Shown piece after piece: positions 9,001-18,200 of a DNA stretch of 43,111 nucleotides. The DNA is from Kiritimatiellia bacterium (GTDB taxonomy: Bacteria; Verrucomicrobiota; Kiritimatiellia; RFP12; UBA1067). Each line of letters opens with the position of its first letter. Positions within the stretch are counted from its first letter, which is position 1. A model generated the notes under the pieces. It did not search any database and was not told the DNA's origin. It saw only the letters and a list, made by a program, of their open reading frames with translations. The stretch spans positions 1-43,111 of the forward strand of contig JAQIBS010000012.1 in assembly GCA_027858965.1 (NCBI GenBank), given 5' to 3'. Both the position numbers and the translations under genes were made by a program.

Positions 9001-11472
9001 TATAATCCACTTGGACTTTCCAAGGATGCAATTGTCTTTGATATCGACCCCACGTTTGCAGATGGGGCGATGCACTTTGATCAGCTTCACGAACGAGCCA
9101 TTGCTGCATTGGATAATACCAGGGCAACCTGGGATAATGCCAACGATCTCAATAACAAGGTGCGTGCAGTTGCTAATACTGAAGCAGAGTTCCGCAACAG
9201 CGTTTACCAGGAGGATCTGGCATACAGGAATCAGCTGATTGAGATTTTCGGCAAGCCATATGAAGGAACCATCGGTTCTGGTAAGCTTTATCCTGCCGGT
9301 TATGATGGTCCGGATCTGGCGCTCTTCATGTATGCAGATGTGCGTGAGATCAGCAGTGCCACTGTTCCGGGGCCAACGGTTAGCTTTGCCGAATTCTCCA
9401 GTTCGGGCAGTTTGATTGGCGGTGATATGAAAACGGCCTTTGATGATGAGGATTATGGATCACGGGCCACTAGTCTGGATGAGGACTGGCGTGCTCTCTA
9501 CGCTCCCACGTTTGCACCGGATAGCGATGGTGTTTCTAGCGCTGAAGCTAATGATGGTTTGTACTCCGTTAATTATACGGATCTGGATGATCCCAAGGTA
9601 GCGTTGGATAATTTCACCACACTGATGCCGGTTTCTGCGAAAGGTTACTCCTTTCAGGCTCCGGATGTATGGGGTAACAGAGTTGTTTCAGGGCGATTAC
9701 AGCTGCTTCTGAATGAGATGCTTCAGCAGGAGGCCGCTGTGGCTTCGGCAATCGGAGCATGGGATGGACATGCCAGTCAGTTAATTCGTACAATACGTAT
9801 TGTTGATGCCCGCATCGCTGTAGGTGACGTAACGGTCGATGGAGAGAGTGAGTTTGAAAAAACAAGAGCACTGATCTCAAAAATTATCAGTGACGTAAAT
9901 ATGGTAAGGGATACTTTTACTAGCGCCAAGGAAACTGCAGTAACGACAGCAGAGGGTATTAAGACAGCAATTCCTCTAATTCTTCCCACGGGTGGTTTCT
10001 CTATCTCTCCTGGTGATGCTTTGTCCGTTGTGCGTGGTGCCGCCAAACTTGGGGAACTGGTCGTCACTGCTGGAATTAATTTTTATGATATTGCAAATAC
10101 AGCTTATGAGTACGTAAAGGCGGAGGAATTGGCTGCGGCTGAGTCGGAGCTTGAAGCTGCGCTGGAGAATGCAGCGATGGAACTCGATAGGAAAGAGTGG
10201 CTCAATGAGATTGAAGATCTTGTGGGCGATGAACCGGTGCTACGTATTGCGATCTTTCAGGAGATTGAAGCATTGCGGAACCTGTCCGAACAGTACAGGG
10301 CACTTCTGGACAAAGGATCTAGCCTGGTTGATGAGCGCACGGCATTCAATAAACGCGTGGCGGCGGCAACTCAGCTTAACCGCTATAAGGATATGACTTT
10401 CCGTGTTTCACGCAACCACGCACTGCAGAGCTATCGTTCCTCGTTTGATCTCGCCGCCCGCTATTGCTATCTTGCGGCTAAGGCGTATGATTACGAGACA
10501 TGCTTTGCCCTCGGTAGTGCTGGATCACCCTCCGATGCTATGAACGGAATTATAAAAGCCCGCCATCTGGGTGAACTATCCGAGAATTTGGGTTGGCTGA
10601 TGACAAATTATGATTCCCTGAAGGGGCAGTTGGGTATCAATAACCCTCAGGTTGAGATTGGTAAAATCTCACTCCGGACGGAAAAATTCCGCATCTATCC
10701 AAAAGACTCCATTCAGGGAACCCATCCGGAGGCTGGGCAGAGTGGATCAGCTGCAAATGATCTGTGGAAGCATCAGCTTCAATCGATGTACGTGGAGAAT
10801 CTGTGGGATGTTCCTGAGTTCAGGAATTACTGTCGCCCCTTTGATTCTATGCCTGAGGATGGAATTGAACCAGGACTTGTTATACGTTTTGGTACGGATA
10901 TTAAAGCGGGTAAAAACTTCTTCGGTCATCTTTTGAGTGGTGGAGATCACACCTATGATCCCAGTGTTTATGCAACGAAAATTCGTGCGGCAGGAGTCTG
11001 GTTCTCTGATTACAGGAGCGAAAGCCTAGAGGATGACCTGCCTGAGGCGCCACGTATCTACCTGTTGCCAACCGGCATGGATATGCTCAGTGTTTCTGCC
11101 AGCAGCGATCCGAACCTTGTACGCTATTGGAATGTTGTTGATCAGAAGATACCGATTCCGTTGCCTGCAATATCAAGTGAGCTGGACCAGTCTGACTGGG
11201 TGCCAATTTTTGATAGCCTTAACGGTGTTTATGGAGAGAGCCGCAGGTTCTCAAGTTTTAGAGCTTATCATGATGGTGCGGATGAGGTGAATGATGAAGA
11301 AATGATTTACAACTCTCGATTGGTTGGTCGTTCAGTCCGCAACACCCAGTGGGTGCTGATCATTCCCGGACGTACTTTGAATTCTGATCCGGAAGTTGGA
11401 TTGAACCGCTTTATTGAGCAGGTTAGCGATATTAAGTTGGTGTTTGATACCTATGGCTACTCAGGGAATTAA
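3070..11472 (+). CDS. Giant exported protein, 2800 residues, unknown function
   Basis: One uninterrupted frame of 2800 codons. The ATG at 3070 overlaps the upstream stop; ATG 3079 is an equally possible start. A signal peptide follows (GLTIVAAVFGVSILSALQAAA). Acidic, calcium-ligand-like stretches occur at residues ~107-120 (DIDDDDDGNSGED), ~1600-1612 (DPFNDFDLDGLMD) and ~1795-1808 (DINTDGFIDEDD, dockerin/EF-hand-like). Long beta-rich regions full of Trp, Tyr and Pro fill most of the protein. Residues ~2345-2435 form an Ala/Glu/Leu-rich, probably coiled-coil segment, before a beta-rich C-terminal part ending in DIKLVFDTYGYSGN. No enzyme motif or membrane anchor apart from the signal peptide is evident. 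Size, calcium-like loops and the neighbouring parvulin lipoprotein suggest a secreted or surface structural protein; this is inference. Confidence 0.8.
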   Translation: MLTMKNMLLRKDRYQARGLTIVAAVFGVSILSALQAAAYTPAFKLELSGSKNVPLIQVTNQSRDPIIRIELTVGDLEKHFDLGSGVRKDTAKYSVNLDAGSVFSKYLDIDDDDDGNSGEDYRYVMFNNGADMQNSVLTIVTLQNNVEVTESITLQDGAADEDYYVFLSESRPRTLKVSSLVEVTDNDADRIFVRITKVKVNGQTAGENIGEELRLTVYEGDSIEVNAPQAVYYDNNGAYLTDSSKDGNDAAIRDSAMERFVGLGISVNNVPQTGDPTLFRFTVEESNEIIVKWRQAFALRVEHDFSRTASILKDSTGKPWVGPLESEAIGDPIPEVKMHWISNGETVIAQINGQVPDYTHPGLSVRYVPVGYIADGCVGNGMDFLVGQSPPSRQQIPEFTMTSQAEIRYVWQVQYGIALNTDALEHSSLPIVRLNDGVGYSTVGTGEGTFWFDPSSDIQILCAQNESSPVSLGLSGWMNGDGYYFNAQGQINSTDGLLMDGTELTNGKWVESVQAMDSNGDMRGFRGLQISGVGLQRPVRTMWQYGNQAVAVTVPIGEYVFQDAVTVNGKTYDGTTFLAAPTIMKKVVISGAYQNVADADMAVWDPVSSKLYPLVPGIFRVTWPSPDAGGSDIDVLVTAVYPAIAHYPHITSTPPVNLDADPDDNFIFQAIKYNETEASVNSQNFFETDNPGYTVLLFSEIDNSGRGGPLEFLRVRVVESREWNDTDALESTSVALIGRRITDELDLAQIKTGYIVFQGARFNPYIYDSAKLDGIDVASIYDMVLLASTSQEKKVLYPENLPGPIIPVNLHPGAEENERIVIAWYDDPTQNDGMLWPHATRAYIPRWPVDVSEGLGRIVIASQYGSESITDDLMDQIVVGAITNIVSDGNGGTTLNIVAAETTYNPSRVQQPLVYSQPKRDQPGFNPNEEHALMAPSLRFAQVSPRPPAAYALRNNDLNLYTKTSTTEFGQPADYTSHPFVLTQFYDADAQEFKMLVYKVKATVPEIAGYTFANSALWDGIVPSSVRLRNEPNVVMIAGEPVIPFYPLVEVIGAVPPPEAFGYNITSQLTYWEDHKNTSWSVSGGVDAWFSVSPYYPLLTDFWWEDGKPGRVVADASGNKTTAVPNVGDSLAFLPNDIHAMENIAVGGSVTSVMEDDINPTEILYASDWPDVAPILKAGETLTFSGGEYRADHPTTLTLDEDNNLKNVETPGLPEVLAFATAEIVFDSLNPKGEDSKWVSDWTARVGQVLEKRSVDLLVEDFPDALTPAGGRTRISSGKYVFSELPASLQKRVRYDATNGKLEFFGLVNDKDIGEDTLTAAPPAVYVLEPNILTDTDVKAMKELDDSSFWHAAIDELQTLTQNPNSIASAGVDYLVGLEQKIVRNEETGLPEYVDPEAVPLEIKRIANKAAPLRAFGPGIAVIPNADFLDPYANVPDVSWITLVENNDPTMGGSPVTPHIIKVDRRERYRGAIKTVLSDNVFDENIVLRHQGDFGANADKLVFEWWYRPDDGSLDVPPPDLIESGQTNPWKLFPDLTGKQGVDRYEVMLKGNPNAPEALLADTWWYCRYRHINDVVDGTDWGEGDERVNFTWAGAGNSDPFNDFDLDGLMDFQPQLAMGWIKRVLDAVNPYEARIRDFEGDSPSTVSSMLQQLGPRYEGAVALNPDKDVIENVGLIALYQTILNRGKALSIDLSRPVSTPAIANALQLASTRISDFYMLLGNEAYADAVNPTTGYDGGVLAPTIFAFQNQLSSLMDEELGLLRGLDDGFARPVYNRLFWNFTKGEGEAAYAINYNISDINTDGFIDEDDAMILYPQGHGDAWGHYLTATRMQYNLFNHSYFNWVSRSEFYNLMDIVLKVDFLDERKFAQMAAAKAKAGSEVVDLSYREKFVKDPTAQWQGYRDSNPDRAWGVEGWSRRAGQGAYFDWVTANALLPSSHPNETLEGIQKVDRTTNPDISVISANMNKVQRTFDESNNGYNPLGLSKDAIVFDIDPTFADGAMHFDQLHERAIAALDNTRATWDNANDLNNKVRAVANTEAEFRNSVYQEDLAYRNQLIEIFGKPYEGTIGSGKLYPAGYDGPDLALFMYADVREISSATVPGPTVSFAEFSSSGSLIGGDMKTAFDDEDYGSRATSLDEDWRALYAPTFAPDSDGVSSAEANDGLYSVNYTDLDDPKVALDNFTTLMPVSAKGYSFQAPDVWGNRVVSGRLQLLLNEMLQQEAAVASAIGAWDGHASQLIRTIRIVDARIAVGDVTVDGESEFEKTRALISKIISDVNMVRDTFTSAKETAVTTAEGIKTAIPLILPTGGFSISPGDALSVVRGAAKLGELVVTAGINFYDIANTAYEYVKAEELAAAESELEAALENAAMELDRKEWLNEIEDLVGDEPVLRIAIFQEIEALRNLSEQYRALLDKGSSLVDERTAFNKRVAAATQLNRYKDMTFRVSRNHALQSYRSSFDLAARYCYLAAKAYDYETCFALGSAGSPSDAMNGIIKARHLGELSENLGWLMTNYDSLKGQLGINNPQVEIGKISLRTEKFRIYPKDSIQGTHPEAGQSGSAANDLWKHQLQSMYVENLWDVPEFRNYCRPFDSMPEDGIEPGLVIRFGTDIKAGKNFFGHLLSGGDHTYDPSVYATKIRAAGVWFSDYRSESLEDDLPEAPRIYLLPTGMDMLSVSASSDPNLVRYWNVVDQKIPIPLPAISSELDQSDWVPIFDSLNGVYGESRRFSSFRAYHDGADEVNDEEMIYNSRLVGRSVRNTQWVLIIPGRTLNSDPEVGLNRFIEQVSDIKLVFDTYGYSGN

Positions 11473-11485
11473 GAGCCGCTTACAT

Positions 11486-11523
11486 ATGCTGAGTTTTTAC
11501 TCAGCATTGGAGTGTTTTTTTTT
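11486..11523 (+). terminator. Hairpin plus T-run between the 2800-aa gene and the RTX gene
   Basis: A perfect 8-bp stem, ATGCTGAG at 11486-11493 and CTCAGCAT at 11500-11507 with loop TTTTTA, is followed after seven bases by nine T residues (11515-11523). The gap between stem and T-run is wider than in a canonical intrinsic terminator, so it may be a partial terminator that lowers expression of the downstream genes. Confidence 0.5.
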
Positions 11524-11576
11524 AGAATGTGTTACGAGTGAAGTTGATTTACTGCCGACTATTTGAGAGGAATAAT

Positions 11577-14198
11577 ATGAAAAAGTTAAATACAGTTACA
11601 TCAGTGGTCTTTGCATTGCTATGTGCGTTTGCCGTTCGTGCAGCTTCCATTCAGGAACCTGCGACGGTCTTTTATGGCAAGGTGATTGGAACCGGGGATG
11701 CCCAGCCGTTCATGGTTCATGAAGGTGATCTGGTCTGGACTATAAAAAATGCTAATGGTTCCAATATTGTTTTCAAGGCGGAACTATTCCCTTTGAATGA
11801 TGGCCAGTTCAGCTATCGGCTGGATATCCCTCACAGCGCTGTTGCTTATGAGCTGGATTCGCCGGATTTTGGTATTCCTCTGCCGTCAGTTTCGCAGACA
11901 AATAGCCATGTTTCCGCTCTGATTGATGGAGTTCCTGTTGAATTTATCGGTCCCAGCGGCTCTGCCTTTACCGCGGGACAGGTTACTCGTGCCCAGACCT
12001 ATCGTCTGGATATGGCGATAAACATTAATGCGGTTGACTCCGATGGCGATGGCATGCCGGACTGGTGGGAGGATTTAATGGGTCTGGATAAGCAGGACCC
12101 AAATGATAAATACATTGATCTTGATGGCGACGGTGTTTTGAGTCTCGCTGAATATCTGAATGCAACTAACCCCAATCATGATGACCGTATTCCATCACTG
12201 CGTACCGATGAGCTTCTGGTATTTCCTGAGAGTGTCACAGGTGTTCGCCTGCTTGCTGTGGATGTTAACAGTGCTGCGGATGATCTGCTGTTTACTCTCT
12301 CAGAGATTCCTGCAAACGGAAAACTGGTGCTGCGTAATGCTAATGAAAATCCGGAAAATCCGGATCTGGAACTGGCCGCCGGTGCTCAGTTCACTCAGGC
12401 TGATGTCAATAGAGGACGCCTCGTTTTTGTTCATGATGCAGCAGACCTTGTTACAGATGATACTTTTTCCCTGACTGTTTCGGATGGTGTCAGCAATACG
12501 AATGTTGCTGGCACAATCAAGCTGTCCTTCTATGAAGAACCTGAAGAACAGCTGTTGATGTCCACGGCTCAACAGCAGCGTCAGCGTGCCTATACTGTCG
12601 CTCAGCGATCGGATGTTGTTCTTTGGGATGCGGTTCGTTCCTTTGAGGATATTGCCTTTGCGGCTCCCAGCTCCGAGATGGAATCAGCAGAATATAATAA
12701 TGACTACCTCTTGAAATTCGGCGATGAACAGGGGCAGGTTATGACCGGCGGCCGTGGTGATGATACGATTAAAGGCGGCATGGCTGATGATATTCTTGTC
12801 GGTGGCATCGGTGTTGATACCCTCACCGGTGGAGGTGGTGCTGATAATTTCATCTTTGATGAGGGCGATAACGCCTCTGATATAATCACAGATTTTAATC
12901 CTGCCGAAGGAGACCGTATTAATCTGGCAGAGCTCCTCTCGGAACGGTCAGGGATGGTTCATGACTCAATTCAGTTTGAGATCGATGGTTCTGATACTCT
13001 GATCGGAATGAATGTGAAAGAGGATGATACCGGTTTTACCAGTCATGTGCTCAGATTGAGCGGTGTTACAGTTGACTCTCTTGCGGCCTATCAGCTGGTT
13101 CTGAATGATAAGGTTGCCGTGGGGCGTCTAAGACTCCAGCCCTGTATCACTATCGAGGCTACCGATAGTGTTGCTTCTGAGAATGGCGGAAATGCCGGTG
13201 TTTTCACTCTCTCTCGTGTGGGCGATCTCTCTAAAGCAACAGATGTTAATATCATGGTCAGCGGTTCTGCACAGAATGGTCTTGATTATTCCAATATCGG
13301 ATCAACAGTACATTTTGATGCCGGTCAGTCAACTGTAACGGTGCAGGTATCTCCATTTGCTGATGGAACTGTTGAGGGAGATGAGATTGTTGAAGTAACT
13401 GTTCAGGATACAGATGCATATTGCCTCGGCAGTGATGTTCTGGCTCGCCTGACCATTAAAGACTTGCAGTCTGTTGTAGGTGTTGAGGTCTTGCAGGCAC
13501 GTGCTTCTGTCAGCCCGATGGCACCCGCTGTTATTCTGGTTACCCGTGATGGACAGACGGCAGCTTCGCTCTTTGTTCGTCTGGCAATAGGAGGCAAGGC
13601 CCTCAATGGCACTGATTACCAGTATGTGAATTCATTTGTGGATTTTGCTGCTGGCCAGACAACTGTTGCAATTTCGATTGTGCCGACATCGTATGCCTCC
13701 TTAAGCGGCGGAGCTGAAACTGTTTCGATTGCGGTTGTTGAAAATAGTAATTATGCGTTGGCTGATGTGGCTGAAGGTACGGTTGTGCTTGTTGATTCAC
13801 AGGAAACACTCTCGTCCTGGAAGACACGTGTTGCTCCGGCATCCGAGGCAACAATCTCCGAGTTTGCCCATCTGCCGGTAGAAAATACGGGGCTGGATAA
13901 TCTGCGTTGCTACGCCTATGGCATTGATCCGCAGAGTCCTGACAGCTCACTGCTGCCGCAGATTAATTTCCGCAATGGAAGGCTCAATGTCGATGTGCAT
14001 CAGAATCCATCAGCAATGGATGTACAGTTTGTTGTTGAATCATCGATTGACCTGCAGAGCTGGAGTGCAGGGGATATTCGCACGGTTGCTGTTCCTGAGT
14101 TGGCTGATGTAGCCGGTATGGTGACCTATGAAGCTGTTCCCGCTGTTGGATCAAACCCGAAACTCTTTGTTCGTATACGCGTAATATATAACGATTGA
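11577..14198 (+). CDS. Exported RTX / Calx-beta multidomain protein
   Basis: The ATG at 11577 follows a strong ribosome-binding site (GAGAGGA); an upstream in-frame extension to 11529 is not needed. The 873-residue protein has a signal peptide (VTSVVFALLCAFAVRAA). An EF-hand or thrombospondin type 3-like segment lies at ~154-200 (DSDGDGMPDWWED, DLDGDGVLSLAEY), then a cadherin/CSPG-like domain at ~207-318. Four RTX nonapeptides occupy ~391-426 (GGRGDDTIK, GGMADDILV, GGIGVDTLT, GGGGADNFI), followed by the usual SDIITDF...GDRINL block. Two Calx-beta-like domains lie at ~522-628 and ~632-738. The C-terminal ~130 residues contain VESSIDLQSW and end FVRIRV, matching the tail of the 3534-residue protein of this locus. 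It is probably a calcium-stabilised surface or extracellular protein; no enzymatic motif is visible. Confidence 0.85.
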   Translation: MKKLNTVTSVVFALLCAFAVRAASIQEPATVFYGKVIGTGDAQPFMVHEGDLVWTIKNANGSNIVFKAELFPLNDGQFSYRLDIPHSAVAYELDSPDFGIPLPSVSQTNSHVSALIDGVPVEFIGPSGSAFTAGQVTRAQTYRLDMAININAVDSDGDGMPDWWEDLMGLDKQDPNDKYIDLDGDGVLSLAEYLNATNPNHDDRIPSLRTDELLVFPESVTGVRLLAVDVNSAADDLLFTLSEIPANGKLVLRNANENPENPDLELAAGAQFTQADVNRGRLVFVHDAADLVTDDTFSLTVSDGVSNTNVAGTIKLSFYEEPEEQLLMSTAQQQRQRAYTVAQRSDVVLWDAVRSFEDIAFAAPSSEMESAEYNNDYLLKFGDEQGQVMTGGRGDDTIKGGMADDILVGGIGVDTLTGGGGADNFIFDEGDNASDIITDFNPAEGDRINLAELLSERSGMVHDSIQFEIDGSDTLIGMNVKEDDTGFTSHVLRLSGVTVDSLAAYQLVLNDKVAVGRLRLQPCITIEATDSVASENGGNAGVFTLSRVGDLSKATDVNIMVSGSAQNGLDYSNIGSTVHFDAGQSTVTVQVSPFADGTVEGDEIVEVTVQDTDAYCLGSDVLARLTIKDLQSVVGVEVLQARASVSPMAPAVILVTRDGQTAASLFVRLAIGGKALNGTDYQYVNSFVDFAAGQTTVAISIVPTSYASLSGGAETVSIAVVENSNYALADVAEGTVVLVDSQETLSSWKTRVAPASEATISEFAHLPVENTGLDNLRCYAYGIDPQSPDSSLLPQINFRNGRLNVDVHQNPSAMDVQFVVESSIDLQSWSAGDIRTVAVPELADVAGMVTYEAVPAVGSNPKLFVRIRVIYND

Positions 14199-14233
14199 TA
14201 GTGTCCGGGTGTAAGAAGATAAAGGATAAATGC

Positions 14234-15223
14234 ATGAAGATTTGCCGTTGGATATATTCAGGAGTGATACCGGTTGCCTTGACGTTTTGTGTTTCCTGTT
14301 CGCAGGAAACACAAACTGAGCCGGTTGCTGATTCTGATGTTCTTGTTACTATGGGTGAAGAAACGATTACAGTCCCGGATTTGGAAGCGGAGTTACTTCG
14401 TTACAAAAAAAGAGGACGCTCAGTTTTTTCAAAAAAAGAGATGCTTGATCGAATGATTGAGTTTAAATCGCAGGCGCAGCGAGCACGCTCGCTGGGATTG
14501 CAGAAAGACCCTGTTGTAGAGCGCCAGATTGAACATATCTTGGTGACAGCATTAAGAAAAAAGGAGCAGCCTCTTCCTGATATTGAAATACCCGATGAGG
14601 AGCTTAAGAAGGTTTATGATGCTGATATCAGTAAGTATACCCGTCCGGCCGCAGATCGTCTCGCAATTCTATTTTTGAAGGTTGAGAAAAATGCCAGCCC
14701 TCAGAAGCAAGCTGATGTGCGTAAAAGAATGGATGAGGCCAAGACCAAAGCGGATCAACAACCTGTTAACAGCGGACGCGGTTCTTCGATGCAGGGCTTT
14801 GCCCAGCTTTCAATGACCTATTCCGATGATCAGGTAAGTCGCTATCGTGGAGGTGATATTGGTTGGTCAAACCGCAATTCACCCTCGCCTCGTGTGCCTG
14901 AGAAGGTCTGGAACATCGGTGTTGCTCTCAAGGTTGGCGGAGTGAGTGATATTGTGGAAACTCCTGTGGGACTTTATCTGATTAAAAAAACCGACTCCCG
15001 TCCGGAAAGTGCAACGCCGTTTGAAAAGGTGCGGGTTTCCATCAGAAAAAAGATTCTTGCTGAACGCAGGATGGTGGTTGAAAAAGATTTTTCTGAGGCA
15101 TGTTTGGCCTGGGCAGCACCGAAAATAAATGAAGCCCGAGTTAAACAGCTTTCCAATGAAACAGCTATAAAAACCAAAGTGGCCGGCAGGGCTACATCGG
15201 CAATGGGGGTTCCTCATGAATAA
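14234..15223 (+). CDS. Parvulin-type peptidyl-prolyl isomerase lipoprotein (PpiC/SurA/PrsA-like)
   Basis: The start is ATG 14234, with AAAGGA at 14221-14226 upstream; the open frame extends back to a TTG at 14195 but without support. The 329-residue product has a short basic N-terminus, a hydrophobic segment and a lipobox-like CVSC with Cys22, so it is probably lipidated. Residues ~30-120 resemble a SurA/PrsA N-terminal chaperone region. A rotamase domain follows, with the recognisable FAQLSMTYSDDQVSRYRGG, DIGW and VGGVSDIVETPVGLYLIK motifs. Known members assist folding of exported proteins in the periplasm or outside the membrane. Its place between two giant exported proteins suggests it is their dedicated folding factor (inference). 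A perfect 13-bp hairpin lies inside its signal-peptide codons. The stop overlaps the most upstream possible start of the next gene by eight bases. Confidence 0.88.
   Translation: MKICRWIYSGVIPVALTFCVSCSQETQTEPVADSDVLVTMGEETITVPDLEAELLRYKKRGRSVFSKKEMLDRMIEFKSQAQRARSLGLQKDPVVERQIEHILVTALRKKEQPLPDIEIPDEELKKVYDADISKYTRPAADRLAILFLKVEKNASPQKQADVRKRMDEAKTKADQQPVNSGRGSSMQGFAQLSMTYSDDQVSRYRGGDIGWSNRNSPSPRVPEKVWNIGVALKVGGVSDIVETPVGLYLIKKTDSRPESATPFEKVRVSIRKKILAERRMVVEKDFSEACLAWAAPKINEARVKQLSNETAIKTKVAGRATSAMGVPHE
14286..14315 (+). promoter_or_regulatory. Perfect 13-bp RNA hairpin with UUCG loop inside the parvulin signal-peptide codons
   Basis: Bases 14286-14298 (TTTGTGTTTCCTG) and 14303-14315 (CAGGAAACACAAA) are perfectly complementary and enclose the loop TTCG. 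The structure begins about 50 bases after the start codon and covers the lipobox codons. No T-run follows, so it is not a simple terminator. It could pause ribosomes, limit mRNA decay, or be chance. Confidence 0.5.
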
Positions 15224-15284
15224 AAGTATCAATTTTATGAAGTGGTTTACTGGACAATGCCTCTCTGAGAGTAAGGATGTGATT

Positions 15285-18200
15285 ATGGATAGGAAGTTAC
15301 TTATGAAAAGTTCATTGTTCAGCATGGTTACACGTTTGTGTTTTGCCGGTGTGTTTGCCTTTCTTTTGGCCTTTGAGGTAAATGCGGCATCACCGACAAT
15401 TAGTGATCCTGGTGATTTATTTATGGACGAAGATACCGAAAATCCGGTCACTTTTACAGTGGATGATTTAGATGAAAATAATTCGAATCTTGTTGTTTCT
15501 GTGACAGCTGATGATCTTGATCTTTTTCCAGTAGGTAGCATTGTCATATCTACAAATGGCCCCAATGAGAGAGTTTTGACTTTCAATCCGGCTGACAATG
15601 AGAATGGCAGCAGTTCGATTTCAGTGCGAGTTGAAGATTCAGATGGTAATTTTGAGGTGGTTGTGTTTACGATGGATGTAACTCCTGTGGATGATGCACC
15701 GATTATACTGGGAGTTGTAAATATCCAGGTTGATGATATTAGTGAAGATGTCCTTGTATTTACCAACCTGACGATTGTTGATTACGATCATATGAGACCC
15801 TTTCCTGAATCACTTGAGGTTACAATGTCGGTTGACGAACAAATGGGAATCGGAGAGTTTGATGGGATTAACGGGCCTACTGAAACGTTTACCGGTTCTC
15901 CTCAGGAGGTTACGGATAAGTTGCAAGCTTATCTGTTCAATCCTATTCCCAACCGCATACCGGTTGGCACTATGGAGAGTACTATTGTTGGCATAAAGGT
16001 TGAGGATAGTTCAACACCTCAACATCTACAGGATACTGTGGACAGTACAGTAAGTGTTTTGTCGATTAATGATGCTCCGGTCGTGTCAGCAACTATTTCA
16101 CCGACAGTTATGAATGACACAGTATCAGCGACACCATTTTCAATTGCGATTGTTGATCCTGATATTGGTGATTCCTTTACGGCTACGATGTTGGTCGCGA
16201 ATGATCCGACAGCTGCATTTGGGGTGCTGAACCCAGTAAACCCCGTTTTTTCTGGAAGTAAGTTTGAAGTGGTGTCGGCTTTTCCTGCAATAAGGTATAC
16301 CCCAATTCCAAATGTTGTATTAGGACAGCAGGATGTAATTTTTGAGTTTATTGTTACTGATGCGCATAATGCCACCTCCATAGTCCAGAAAACCCTGATT
16401 GTTAATGAGGTTCCTGATTTTCCAATTCTGTCCGGAATATCGAGTACGCTGATTCGTACGGATGATAATTCACCGGTATTTCCTTTTCCTGGTGCTCTGA
16501 TTGAGGATCTTGATCGTTCCGGTTTAGAGCCAATGATTGTCAGCGTTACTGTCAGTGACCCATTTTTTGGTTCTATGGTTCCTGACGCGACTTCCGGACT
16601 TTCGCCTGTGGATGCAACAGCATGGCTGCGCAACGCCAGATTTGTTCCAAAGGCAAACAGTGTTGCGGTGGGGGATGTTGAGGTTGTTACACTTACAGTG
16701 ACTGTAACCGATGATGCGGGTAATACTCGTTCTGATGAACAAAGTCGCATTGCGATAAGCGGGATTAACGGTGCTCCCACTATAATCGGCGCTCCGGCAC
16801 TGGGTGTTGTGAAATCTGTCAGCCCTATAGACCCGCATCCGTTTGAAAATATGTATGTGAGTGATGATGAAATAACTGATCTGATTTTTACAATTGCTCT
16901 GGATGATGCCGATAAAGGAACGCTTACATCAGTAGATCCCGGTTTTCCCACGAGTATGTCGGGCTATTATGTTTACACAAACGACATTGCCGCAATCTCC
17001 AATCTCCTTAATGGTCTTGTGTTTGTTGTAAATACGAACCATACGTTTCCCGCCGGTTTGCCGGGGGATACCACATTCACTTTGACGGTCAGCGATGCTC
17101 TTGAAAACAGCGATACTGTTGATGTTCATATACGACTGCAGGAGGATCTACAGAACTTCATTGTTACTCATACAGAGGATGATTACTCAGAGGGTTCCCT
17201 GCGTCATGCGGTTTCCGTTGCTCTGGCAGGGGATCATATAACCTTTGCTCTGCCAGAGTATCCTGCTTTAATCAGGCTATCTGAAACAAATGGTGCTATA
17301 GCCCTTAATCGACATGTTACAATTAAAGGCCCTGGGGCGGATATGCTGCGTATCAGCGGTGACACTGACGGTGATGGGTCTCCTGATAAACGAATATTTG
17401 AAGTTAATGCCTGTGTTGTTATGGAAGGGTTGACTATTGAATCAGGAACTGGCCAGACAGGCGGTGGTGTTTTAGTGGCGACAGATGGATCGCTAACTAT
17501 GAATGGCTGTGTTGTGAAAGATTGCGTTGCCGATCTGTGGGGGGGCGGAATTGATGTTATGGGCGTTTTGATGTTGAATAATTGTCTGATTAAAAACAAT
17601 TCAACAGCGTTTTCCTCAGGACTTGGTGGTGGTGGAGTTTCCCTCTATTCAACGATATCGTGTTCTTTTGTTAATACCACATTCTCCGGTAATCAGCAGT
17701 TGGCTCCTACAGGATATGGTGGCGGCGGTGCACTCTTTGTTGAAAACTCTGAGCCGCAGCTCTTTTTTCAGGTGGATATTCAACATTGCACCTTTGCAGA
17801 GAACAGCGATGCATCTACAGTTAAACTGGCTAGCGCCCTCTCTGTAATAACGATGGGCTCTGATGTGCGCCTGTTAAATTCTGTTTTTGCCGATGGGACT
17901 GGTCGCAATATTCAGCTATATAGCGGAGTCATAACATCTCAGGGCGGTAATATCTCTGATGATGCTGCAACTGTGTTGAAATCCGGCGCAAGCGATACAA
18001 CCGAACTCTTTACGGGACCGGGTGACCAGACCTCTGTTTCAAATATTAACCTGGGCCCATTGACATTGCTTGAAGGTCCAACTGAACTCTATCCTCTGCT
18101 CGCCGAAAGTGCTGCACTTAATGCGGGCGTGGCATCTAATGTGGGTATTGACCAACGTCGTATTCATCGTACAGGAACTCCTGATAGCGGTGCGTATGAA

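Noticed and set aside
14879..15766. 295-codon - strand open frame
   Set aside because: It is antisense to the parvulin and giant-protein genes and has low-complexity Ser/Thr-rich composition.
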